From positions 1 to 6,553 of the forward strand of contig JASFME010000129.1 of NCBI GenBank assembly GCA_050117725.1: a DNA stretch of 6,553 bases, written 5' to 3'. The notes under the pieces are model-generated. The model saw only the letters and a program-made list of their open reading frames with translations. It was not told where the DNA came from and did not search any database. The position numbers and the translations under genes are program-made. Of the stretch, positions 1 to 5,770 are shown piece by piece (the stretch's first letter is position 1; each line of letters opens with the position of its first letter). This stretch comes from JASFJH01 sp050117725. GTDB lineage: Bacteria; Pseudomonadota; Gammaproteobacteria; AKS1.

Positions 1-589
1 CACTCGTTGCCACATCTTCACTGGTCAGGTTAAAGACCTCGCCGGTCGGCGAATAGCCCAGCGGTGAGAGCAGCACGATGTTGTGGTCCTGTAACTGGCT
101 TTCGATGCCGGCTATATCGAGCCGGCGTACCTCGCCGGTGTGCATGTAATCGACCCCTTCATGAATGCCGAGCGGCCGGGCGGTGACAAAGTTACCGGAA
201 GTGACACGGACGCGCGCACCGTGCATGGGGGAATTGGCGAGCCCCATCGACAGTAGCGCCTCGATCTCGACGCGCACACTGCCGACGGCCTCCTTGACGC
301 AGGCAAGTGCTGCGTCATCCGTGAGTCGCCGACCGTTGACATACTCTATCGAGGCCTTGCGTTCGCGCAGCAGTGTCTCAATTTGTGGCCGGGCACCGTG
401 CACGAGCACAAGTTTGACGCCCAGGCTGTTGAGCAGGGCGAGATCGTGAACCAGGTCAGGCAGCTTCGCATCCGCGATGGTCTCACCACCAAAGGCGATG
501 ACAAACAGCCGGCCACGAAAAGCATGGATGTAGGGCGAAGACTGCCGGAACCAGCTTACGAACTCGTTGATGTTGTCAGGTCGGGACAT
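1..589 (-). CDS. argA: N-acetylglutamate synthase, N-terminal part (runs off the left edge)
   Basis: Amino-acid N-acetyltransferase, which makes N-acetylglutamate from glutamate and acetyl-CoA in the cytoplasm: the first, normally arginine-inhibited step of arginine synthesis. About 196 codons are present, all within the amino-acid-kinase-like domain. Visible motifs are FVIAFGGETIAD (about 29-40), LVLVHGARPQIE (60-71), a SGNFVTARPLG segment, VDYMHTGEVRRLD and, at the window edge, FNLTSEDVATS. From memory these follow E. coli ArgA almost segment by segment (GARPQI, SGNF, FNLTSEE). The C-terminal GNAT acetyltransferase domain, about the last third of the usual 430-450 residues, lies outside the window. 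The ATG at 587-589 is chosen because GGAGG at 595-599 sits 5 bases before it; the ATG at 591-593 is out of frame. The GNAT half cannot be checked here, but the family call is firm. Absence of a stop is due only to the window edge. Confidence 0.95.
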   Translation of the reverse strand, partial: MSRPDNINEFVSWFRQSSPYIHAFRGRLFVIAFGGETIADAKLPDLVHDLALLNSLGVKLVLVHGARPQIETLLRERKASIEYVNGRRLTDDAALACVKEAVGSVRVEIEALLSMGLANSPMHGARVRVTSGNFVTARPLGIHEGVDYMHTGEVRRLDIAGIESQLQDHNIVLLSPLGYSPTGEVFNLTSEDVATS

Positions 590-614
590 GCATTCCTCCA
601 AAAATGCCTGCCTA

Positions 615-642
615 AGTATAGCGGAAAAGCATTACAAGTGAA
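615..642 (-). promoter_or_regulatory. Candidate sigma70-type promoter for argA
   Basis: On the minus strand, TTCACT (637-642, 4 of 6 to TTGACA) is followed after 16 bases by TATACT (615-620, 5 of 6 to TATAAT). The expected start of transcription is near 607-609, about 20 bases before the argA ATG. It lies in the 74-base gap between argA and the upstream gene, so argA could be transcribed separately from that gene. Based on consensus matching by eye only. Confidence 0.45.
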
Positions 643-663
643 TGAGTTGCATACAGGCGTTGT

Positions 664-1662
664 TTACAGGAAGCGGATGGTCAGCGGGTAACGATACAAC
701 TGGCCATCATTGGCGCGCAGTGCCGCCAGGATGCTGAGGACGACGTGCATGCCAAACACAACCGGCACGAGGACGAAGCCGACGATGGCAAACATGAGCA
801 GGAAAGCAACGCCGGTGTAAATCGTGATCGATAGCTGGAAGTTCAGCGATTCGCGGCCGTGCGCGTTAATGAACGGATCATCGTCCTTTTTCACCAGCCA
901 GATGATAAGTGGCCCGATGATATGGCCGAACGGCACACCGATATAGGCGAGCAGGGCGCTCAAGTGCGTGAACATGGCCCAGGTGCGGATATCGCTGCTG
1001 ATGTCGGTGGCCAGGGCCTGGCTGCCTGCATTGACCGGCACGACCATGAGCAGGATGCCGACGATCAGTGCAACAGGCGCAAACAACAGCAAGGCGATAC
1101 CCGTGCCGATATTGGCGGCGTGCGTAATGACCCTGTCATACACAATCAGGTCGATATGCCGCGCAGTCGCGCCGTAACTCGGATCGGGTTCAACCATGAG
1201 TTTGACCAAAACGCGACCGGGTGGCTCGACGCGGAACTTGTCAAAGCCATGCTCGACGGTAACCGTGCCGCCGCGCTGGTCTACCTGCTCATTACTGATG
1301 GAACGCAAACCGCAACCATCCCAGGCGGCATTGCAATGTTGCTCATGCAGCAAGTTATTGTTCTCGTCCAGCACCTGGTAACTGATCGGGAAGTTGTAGC
1401 GGGCCGTGTACGACTTGCTGCCGGCCTCTTTTTTTTCCTGAACCGAGGTGCTGTGCACGTCAAACTCAAGCGCGACCTGCACGTGCTCAGTCGTATCGAC
1501 CTGCAGTAGCGGGCTGGTGTAGGGCTCACCGGGAGTAACAGTAGTCCGTAACGCTTCAGCAGCATTGAACGCGTGGTAAATGCTGTAGCCGAAACTGGCC
1601 AGCGCGCCGCCGAGCATGAGCACGCCAATCACGACCAGTAAAATGCCAACACGTTTCATCAT
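664..1662 (-). CDS. Membrane protein with periplasmic beta-rich domain and DUF4870-like C-terminus
   Basis: A 332-residue integral membrane protein of unknown function. Residues about 5-29 form an N-terminal membrane segment. Residues about 30-180 are hydrophilic, with alternating strand-like stretches (HVQVALEFDVHS, RVLVKLMVEPD), and probably face the periplasm; C110 and C117 could form a disulfide. A second membrane segment covers about 186-210. The C-terminal 105 residues resemble the DUF4870/Tic20-like family: WAMFTHLSALLAYIG, then GPLIIWLVKKDDDPFINAHG, then ESLNFQLS with further hydrophobic segments, ending in YPLTIRFL. DUF4870 proteins are usually about 100-130 residues long, so the N-terminal 220 residues are an addition. 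The ATG at 1660-1662 is preceded by GAGGAA (1669-1674) with a 6-base gap; a second ATG follows directly. It lies upstream of argA on the same strand with a 74-base gap, so co-transcription is possible but not shown. The domain call is from recognition of the pattern; function is unknown. Confidence 0.85.
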   Translation of the reverse strand: MMKRVGILLVVIGVLMLGGALASFGYSIYHAFNAAEALRTTVTPGEPYTSPLLQVDTTEHVQVALEFDVHSTSVQEKKEAGSKSYTARYNFPISYQVLDENNNLLHEQHCNAAWDGCGLRSISNEQVDQRGGTVTVEHGFDKFRVEPPGRVLVKLMVEPDPSYGATARHIDLIVYDRVITHAANIGTGIALLLFAPVALIVGILLMVVPVNAGSQALATDISSDIRTWAMFTHLSALLAYIGVPFGHIIGPLIIWLVKKDDDPFINAHGRESLNFQLSITIYTGVAFLLMFAIVGFVLVPVVFGMHVVLSILAALRANDGQLYRYPLTIRFL

Positions 1663-1714
1663 TTTGTGTTCCTCGTCTCGACATTAGCCTACTTGATAAA
1701 TATCGGCTACGCCA

Positions 1715-1743
1715 TTGCCACAGGCAGAGACAATCCGGATATA
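1715..1743 (+). promoter_or_regulatory. Weak promoter candidate for the putP operon
   Basis: TTGCCA at 1715-1720 matches the -35 consensus at 5 of 6 positions. GATATA at 1738-1743, 17 bases later, is a poor -10 (3 of 6); TATACA two bases further on is better but spaced at 19. A start here would leave a leader of about 75 bases before putP. It is the best plus-strand candidate found by eye in the 161-base divergent gap 1663-1823, which holds no convincing gene or RNA. Confidence 0.25.
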
Positions 1744-1779
1744 CAAGGTCGCCCGCGGCAGCCGGTTCGTTTACTATCC

Positions 1780-1820
1780 AGCTACGCAACAGATTCTTGT
1801 ACTGAATAACAAGCTACGCA
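1780..1820. repeat. Paired AGCTACGCA direct repeat just upstream of putP
   Basis: AGCTACGCA occurs at 1780-1788 and again at 1812-1820, 32 bases apart, which is about three helical turns. A shorter copy, GCTACGC, lies at 1706-1712. Between the two long copies is the inverted repeat CTTGT (1796-1800) and ACAAG (1809-1813). The block ends 3 bases before the putP ATG. It could be an operator or part of a leader structure, or chance. Confidence 0.4.
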
Positions 1821-1823
1821 TAT

Positions 1824-3275
1824 ATGTTCGATAACAACGCTATCGTGATGACATTTGTCATCTATCTGCTTGTCATGCTGGCACTCGGTGTGCTCGCATG
1901 GCGGCGCACTGTCGACCTGTCCGATTACCTGCTCGGTGGCCGCAAACTCGGCCCGGCAGTGACCGCGCTCAGCGCCGGGGCCTCGGATATGAGCGGCTGG
2001 TTATTGCTGGGTCTGCCCGGCTACGCCTACCTGGCCGGTTTCGAGGCCGGCTGGATAGCACTCGGGCTGGTGGCCGGTACCTACCTGAACTGGCGGCTGG
2101 TCGCACCGCGCCTGCGTATCCAGAGTGAGCAACTCGATAATGCCCTGACGCTGGCGGATTATTTCGAGCGGCGGTTTGCGGATAGCAGCCATGTATTGCG
2201 CATCCTCAGTGCCGGTCTGGTGCTGTTGTTCTTCCTGTTCTATACGAGTTCGGGGCTGGTCGCCGGGGGCAAGCTGTTCAATACCGTGTTCGGCATCGAC
2301 TATCACTGGGCCGTGCTCAGCGGTGCAGTCGTGATCGTCAGCTATACCTTCCTTGGCGGCTTTCTCGCCGTGTCATGGACCGACTTCGTGCAGGGCATGC
2401 TCATGTTCTGTGCCCTGTTGATCGTGCCGGTCATGGCCATCGTCGGCCTCGGTGGCTGGTCGGCGACCACGGCGGCGATGGCAAAGGTATCGCCACAGTT
2501 GCTCGATGCCTATACCGGCGTTGACGGCAAATCGCTCGGTCTGATCGCAATATTGTCCCTGCTCGCCTGGGGCCTGGGCTATTTCGGCCAGCCGCATATC
2601 CTGGCGCGTTTCAAGGCGATCCGCAGCAGCGATGAATTGCCACGGGCGCGGCGCATCGCCATGAGTTGGGTCAGCCTTTGCATGCTCGGTGCATTGCTGG
2701 CCGGCTTCAGTGGCATTGGCATGCTTGACCCGGCATTGCGCGGCGCCGACAGTGAAAAGGTGTTCATGCAATTGATCGGCCTGTTGTTGCACCCGGTTGT
2801 GGCCGGCATCTGCCTGGCAGCGATTCTCGCTGCGATCATGAGCACGGCCGACTCGCAATTACTGGTTGCCTCGTCAGCCTTGACGCGGGATCTCTACAAA
2901 CCATTCCTGCGCAAACAGGCCAGTGACAAAGAAACGGTCTGGGTAGGGCGAGCCGGGGTTGTGTTGATCGCCATGCTCGCCACCTGGCTGGCGATGGACC
3001 CGGACAGCAAGGTACTGGAGCTGGTGGCCTATGCCTGGGCGGGTTTCGGTGCTGCGTTTGGACCGGCGCTGTTGTTGTCGCTGCACTGGGCCGGCATGAC
3101 GCGCAGCGGCGCGCTGGCCGGCATGCTTACAGGTGGCGCAACCGTTATAATATGGAAGCAGCTTGAAGGCGGCCTGTTCGATGCGTATGAACTGCTGCCC
3201 GGTTTTGTGTTCGCCTTCATCATGGTTGTCATCGTCAGCCGGCTGACCGGGAAACGGGACACGGCAATTATATGA
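1824..3275 (+). CDS. putP: Sodium/proline symporter
   Basis: Inner-membrane transporter of the SSS family (LeuT fold) that imports L-proline with sodium, for use as carbon and nitrogen source or in osmotic adjustment. The 483 residues are hydrophobic over nearly their whole length, close to the roughly 500 of E. coli PutP. Residue numbers match those known from E. coli: R40, D55 and S57 in SAGASDMSGW (sodium and proline sites), Y140, D187 in AVSWTD, and S340-T341 in AAIMSTADSQLL (sodium site). The proline-family signature GWGLGYFGQPHIL is present as AWGLGYFGQPHIL (248-260), and AYAWAGFGAAFGPALL follows near the C-terminus. These matches favour proline over other SSS substrates, although specificity is inferred. 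The ATG at 1824 gives the expected N-terminus but has no clear Shine-Dalgarno sequence, so translation may start weakly. Its TGA overlaps the next gene's ATG (ATGA, 3272-3275). No PutA gene is visible in the window. Confidence 0.95.
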   Translation: MFDNNAIVMTFVIYLLVMLALGVLAWRRTVDLSDYLLGGRKLGPAVTALSAGASDMSGWLLLGLPGYAYLAGFEAGWIALGLVAGTYLNWRLVAPRLRIQSEQLDNALTLADYFERRFADSSHVLRILSAGLVLLFFLFYTSSGLVAGGKLFNTVFGIDYHWAVLSGAVVIVSYTFLGGFLAVSWTDFVQGMLMFCALLIVPVMAIVGLGGWSATTAAMAKVSPQLLDAYTGVDGKSLGLIAILSLLAWGLGYFGQPHILARFKAIRSSDELPRARRIAMSWVSLCMLGALLAGFSGIGMLDPALRGADSEKVFMQLIGLLLHPVVAGICLAAILAAIMSTADSQLLVASSALTRDLYKPFLRKQASDKETVWVGRAGVVLIAMLATWLAMDPDSKVLELVAYAWAGFGAAFGPALLLSLHWAGMTRSGALAGMLTGGATVIIWKQLEGGLFDAYELLPGFVFAFIMVVIVSRLTGKRDTAII

Positions 3276-3817
3276 AGCAACGCCAGATACTGGAACGCCT
3301 GCTAATGGCCATGATCGGCTTTGGCCTGATCATGTTTATGATCCCGTTTTTTTCCAATGAAGAGCAGGATACAGAATCGCTCTACCCGGTCGTCGATGTC
3401 GATGTTTCGGGGCTGGCACCCGGCGATACCTTGCAACTTACCTGGGATGATCGCCCCGTGCTCGTGTTACGCCGTACCCCGGCAATGCTCGAAGGCCTGC
3501 GCAGCCCCGGCCAGCTGCTGGCCGATCCCTGGTCGAAACATTCACAGCAACCCGCCGCGGCAAAAAATGTTTATCGCTCGCTAGTGCCGGAATACCTGGT
3601 CGTGCTGAGTCCGTGTAACGAGGGCACTGTCGAATATCGTCCATCGGCCATAATGGAACAGCAGTACCCTCATGGTGCGCTGGTCTGTAGCGGCACAGAC
3701 AGTATCTATGACCTGGCGGGCAGGGTGCTGGAGGGCATGCCGGATAAGCACAACCTTGCCGTGCCGGTTTACCGGGTTATTGGTGATGCGGTGCTGCGGT
3801 TTGGAGAATTACCATGA
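3272..3817 (+). CDS. Membrane-anchored Rieske-fold protein lacking both cluster histidines
   Basis: A 181-residue protein with an N-terminal membrane anchor (about 10-27, LLMAMIGFGLIMFMIPFF) and a periplasm-facing domain that follows the Rieske iron-sulfur subunit pattern of the bc1 complex. The shared landmarks in order are VDVDVSGLAPGD (41-52), WDDRPVLVLRRTP (58-70), LLADPWSKHS (82-91), YRSLVPEYLVVLSPC (101-115), a box II region VCSGTDSIYDLAGRV (138-152), and NLAVPVYRV (161-169). In functional Rieske proteins box I is C-T-H-x-G-C and box II is C-P-C-H-G-S. Here they read C115-N-E117-G-T-V120 and C139-S-G141-T142-D-S. Both cysteine ligands remain, while both histidine ligands (to E117 and T142) and both disulfide cysteines (to V120 and G141) are gone. 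The reading frame is intact, so this looks like a selected change and not decay. The start overlaps the putP stop by 4 bases with only a weak SD, suggesting translational coupling. NirD-type subunits are a known precedent for a Rieske fold without a cluster. Function is unknown. Confidence 0.85.
   Translation: MKQRQILERLLMAMIGFGLIMFMIPFFSNEEQDTESLYPVVDVDVSGLAPGDTLQLTWDDRPVLVLRRTPAMLEGLRSPGQLLADPWSKHSQQPAAAKNVYRSLVPEYLVVLSPCNEGTVEYRPSAIMEQQYPHGALVCSGTDSIYDLAGRVLEGMPDKHNLAVPVYRVIGDAVLRFGELP
3803..3806 (+). promoter_or_regulatory. Ribosome binding site of the secreted hydrolase, inside the upstream gene
   Basis: GGAG lies 7 bases before the ATG at 3814, within the last codons of the Rieske-like gene. 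It supports this start, which overlaps the upstream stop codon as ATGA (3814-3817). Confidence 0.65.
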
Positions 3818-4599
3818 GAACAATTCTGTCTGTCATGTGTTTGAGTCTCTGCATGATGCAGTATGTGCAGGCCGCTGAAACCGTCAGTGTCTCGGCCCGT
3901 GTCGGGGTGACACAGTCATTCCTGTTAGTCGAGCAGGACAATGCCGTGGCCAGCCTGTTGTTGTTCCCCGGTGGTGACGGCCTGATGAAGCTCAAACCAG
4001 ATGGCCGCTTCCTGGGAAAGAAAACCAATTTCCTCGTCCGTAGTCGGCAAAAGTTCAAGGCCGCTGGATTTCATGTTGCGATCGCTGATGCCCCGTCGGA
4101 TCGGCAGGAAGATGATGGCATGTTCTACGGCTTTCGTACGACGATCGCGCATGCCGAAGATATACAGGCCATGGTTGATGACTTGCGCAAGCGTTTTAAC
4201 AAACCGGTGTGGCTGGTCGGCACGAGTCGCGGTACCGAATCGGTGGCGAATGCCGCGATCCGTCAGATTAAAGGTATCGCCGGCATCGTGTTAACCGCGA
4301 GCATGAGTGAAGAAAATGCGAAGGGTGATGCCTTGCCCGAACTGGCGCTGGACAGGATCCGGCTACCGGTATTCATTGCTTCGCATGAGGAAGACAAGTG
4401 CTGGGTCACACCAGCCAGCGGTATTGACCATATTCGTGATGGTTTACGTAATGCGCTCGTAGTCGAAAGCAGACTGTTCACGGGAGGTGATGAAGCAACC
4501 GGCCGGGAGTGTGGCGGCAAGTCGGCACATGGTTTTCTCGGTATCGAACAACAGGTCGTCGATGCAATCGATAACTTCGTCCGTCAACATAGCCTTTAA
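3814..4599 (+). CDS. Secreted alpha/beta hydrolase
   Basis: A 261-residue serine hydrolase predicted to be periplasmic. Residues 1-20 form a Sec signal peptide (short charged start, hydrophobic core, VQA-AET cleavage site). The mature part carries LLLFPGGDG (48-56), a likely oxyanion loop; the nucleophile elbow GTSRGT with S138 (136-141); an acid candidate in HEEDKCW (D194); and the histidine in KSAHGFLGIE (H239). C196 and C233, which lie near the acid and the histidine, could form a disulfide. The order Ser-Asp-His and the spacing are those of a complete alpha/beta hydrolase, about 240 residues after processing, so it should be active. The natural substrate cannot be read from the sequence; esterase or peptidase-like activity are both possible. 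It is the third gene of the putP cluster, joined by an ATGA overlap to the Rieske-like gene. The TAA at 4597-4599 is followed by a palindromic repeat. Confidence 0.88.
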   Translation: MRTILSVMCLSLCMMQYVQAAETVSVSARVGVTQSFLLVEQDNAVASLLLFPGGDGLMKLKPDGRFLGKKTNFLVRSRQKFKAAGFHVAIADAPSDRQEDDGMFYGFRTTIAHAEDIQAMVDDLRKRFNKPVWLVGTSRGTESVANAAIRQIKGIAGIVLTASMSEENAKGDALPELALDRIRLPVFIASHEEDKCWVTPASGIDHIRDGLRNALVVESRLFTGGDEATGRECGGKSAHGFLGIEQQVVDAIDNFVRQHSL

Positions 4600-4695
4600 A
4601 AACATTAGACAGGATTTACAGGATTCACATGATGAATGGCTGATATGCCGGGTTCTTTATTTTGTTAATCCTGTAAATCCTGTCAAACGTTAGAC
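4600..4695. repeat. Near-identical 11-bp direct repeats flanking the palindrome
   Basis: AAACATTAGAC (4600-4610) and AAACGTTAGAC (4685-4695) match at 10 of 11 positions and bracket the inverted repeat, as a target-site duplication would. The left copy overlaps the first 3 bases of the left arm, so the boundary is not clean and an unrelated origin remains possible. Confidence 0.5.
4608..4684. repeat. Perfect 18-bp inverted repeat made of tandem ACAGGATT units
   Basis: The left arm (4608-4625, GACAGGATTTACAGGATT) and the right arm (4667-4684) are exact reverse complements, separated by 41 bases. Each arm is itself a double copy of a 9-base unit, ACAGGATTT then ACAGGATTC on the left side. It fills most of the 113-base gap between two convergent genes. 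It might help stop transcription from either side, since a short T run follows the stem on the minus strand, but there is no T run on the plus side and the loop is long. A dispersed palindromic element (REP or MITE-like) is the more natural reading. Confidence 0.85.
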
Positions 4696-4712
4696 GTAAT
4701 CTTTTCTGGCTA

Positions 4713-5609
4713 TCAGATTATCCGGTAGCGGTACAGGGAACGGCGCAGATCTTTCCGCGCGGGTTCGGCCTGTGCATAGATCTCGTTGACCCGGTTAAAC
4801 TCGAGTACCCGGATATTTTCCAGTTCGGGGCGGATATAGATATGCGGCGGCCGGTTTTTCAGTTTTTCCTGGATAATGCTGGCCTGCAGGATCTGGTAGG
4901 TATTGAAGGTGGTCTCGAAATAGCTGGGGCCTCCGTCAGCCGCTTCCGCGGTGCGGTCGCCGAGCACATCAATCGCGACCACGATATCGCAGTCGTCGAA
5001 CAGCAGATCATAGGGAACCGGGTTGACCAGTCCGCCATCGACCAGTACCTGACGCTTGAATTGCACCGGGCTGAACAGGCCGGGCACGGCGATGCTGGCC
5101 TGGATGGCGGGTATCAGTTCACCTTTTTCGAACACGACCTGTTTACGCTCCCAGAAGTCTGCTGCCACGACCTTGAGCGGGATCTGCAAGTCCTCGAAGC
5201 GTGCTACGCCGAGGGTTTCGCGCAAAAAATCGGCAAAGGCGGACGTATCCAGCAGCCCGCCACGTCCCAACTGCAACTCGAGCCAGTCCCACCAGCGCCC
5301 GACATCCTGTTCGAATATAGCACTCAACCATGACTCGCCCTCGGTGACAGTCAGACGGTCGATGAGGCGTCTTATCTGCTGGCCACTCATGCCCGAGGCA
5401 TACAGGGCACCCATTACGGCGCCGATACTTGTGCCTGAGATCCGGTGGGGGCGGATATGCAGTTCATCCAGAACTTCCAGCATGAGCACATGTGCGAGTC
5501 CCCTGGCGCCGCCGCCGCCGAGGGCCAGGCCGATCCGTCCCTCCTTCTTGCCGCAGGCCGCCAGCAGGGCGGTGGCGAGGGTTAACTTGATGAAATCGCG
5601 TCGTTGCAT
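4713..5609 (-). CDS. Patatin-like phospholipase, predicted Tat-exported lipoprotein
   Basis: A serine acyl hydrolase of the patatin/RssA group, expected to cleave acyl chains from phospholipids or related lipids with a Ser-Asp dyad. From the ATG at 5607-5609 it has 298 residues. The glycine-rich oxyanion loop GGGGARGLAH covers 31-40, the nucleophile is S61 in GTSIG (59-63), and the catalytic aspartate is D191 in VDGGLVNPVP (190-199). SIAVPGLFSPV (172-182) is also typical. The N-terminus MQRRDFIKL has a twin-arginine motif, and LLAAC (C19) is a lipobox, so the protein should be folded before export and then lipid-anchored. An upstream in-frame ATG at 5679-5681 would add 24 residues before the twin arginines. 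I prefer the shorter start because the signal then begins at the N-terminus, although neither start has a clear SD. It converges with the hydrolase gene and diverges from the radical SAM gene. The substrate is unknown. Confidence 0.88.
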   Translation of the reverse strand: MQRRDFIKLTLATALLAACGKKEGRIGLALGGGGARGLAHVLMLEVLDELHIRPHRISGTSIGAVMGALYASGMSGQQIRRLIDRLTVTEGESWLSAIFEQDVGRWWDWLELQLGRGGLLDTSAFADFLRETLGVARFEDLQIPLKVVAADFWERKQVVFEKGELIPAIQASIAVPGLFSPVQFKRQVLVDGGLVNPVPYDLLFDDCDIVVAIDVLGDRTAEAADGGPSYFETTFNTYQILQASIIQEKLKNRPPHIYIRPELENIRVLEFNRVNEIYAQAEPARKDLRRSLYRYRII

Positions 5610-5654
5610 GGACAAAATGTACAAGGGCCGGTACTGAATATATCGCCATGTTAG

Positions 5655-5668
5655 AGAATATTTATTCT
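5655..5668. promoter_or_regulatory. AGAATA-TT-TATTCT dyad upstream of the patatin gene
   Basis: Two 6-base arms, AGAATA (5655-5660) and TATTCT (5663-5668), are exact reverse complements around a 2-base centre. The dyad lies 46 bases from the preferred patatin start, in the divergent gap 5610-5770. It is a possible operator, but AT-rich dyads of this size can arise by chance. Confidence 0.3.
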
Positions 5669-5718
5669 TGATACCATTCATATTGAGCAGCTACGAGGCC
5701 TGATTCAATAACAGAAAC

Positions 5719-5747
5719 TTGTAGGCGATAAGATGGAATTAAAATAT
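5719..5747 (+). promoter_or_regulatory. Weak promoter candidate for the radical SAM gene
   Basis: TTGTAG (5719-5724) is followed after 17 bases by AAATAT (5742-5747), or after 15 bases by TAAAAT (5740-5745). The matches are modest. It lies in the divergent gap, 24 bases before the start codon. No gene or RNA is seen in that gap. Confidence 0.22.
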
Positions 5748-5770
5748 CCATTTACTGCGGGGGTTAGAAA

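Noticed and set aside
639..643. TGAAT, half of an ArgR (ARG box) operator, in the argA promoter region
   Set aside because: The partner half at the expected spacing (ATGCA read on the minus strand) does not match the palindrome. A single 5-base half site is not evidence of ArgR binding.
859..1509. A 216-codon open frame on the plus strand
   Set aside because: It lies entirely opposite the DUF4870-like gene, its translation is rich in His, Gln, Asp and Arg without any domain pattern, and the minus-strand frame has membrane segments, a recognisable domain and an SD.
1663..1823. PutA-type operator (GTTGCA) in the putP upstream region
   Set aside because: No exact copy is present on either strand in the gap; only a single GTTGCG is seen.
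3272..3817. Rieske-like gene as a decaying pseudogene
   Set aside because: The frame is open over the full expected length, both coupling overlaps are intact, and the framework residues are kept while only ligand and disulfide positions changed.
4608..4684. CRISPR or simple rho-independent terminator
   Set aside because: There are only two arms in inverted, not direct, order with no spacers. The 41-base loop and lack of a T run on the plus side make it a poor classical terminator.
5056..5637. A 193-codon open frame on the plus strand
   Set aside because: It is antisense to the patatin gene, whose catalytic motifs are complete; the antisense product has low-complexity Ser/Arg/Pro composition.
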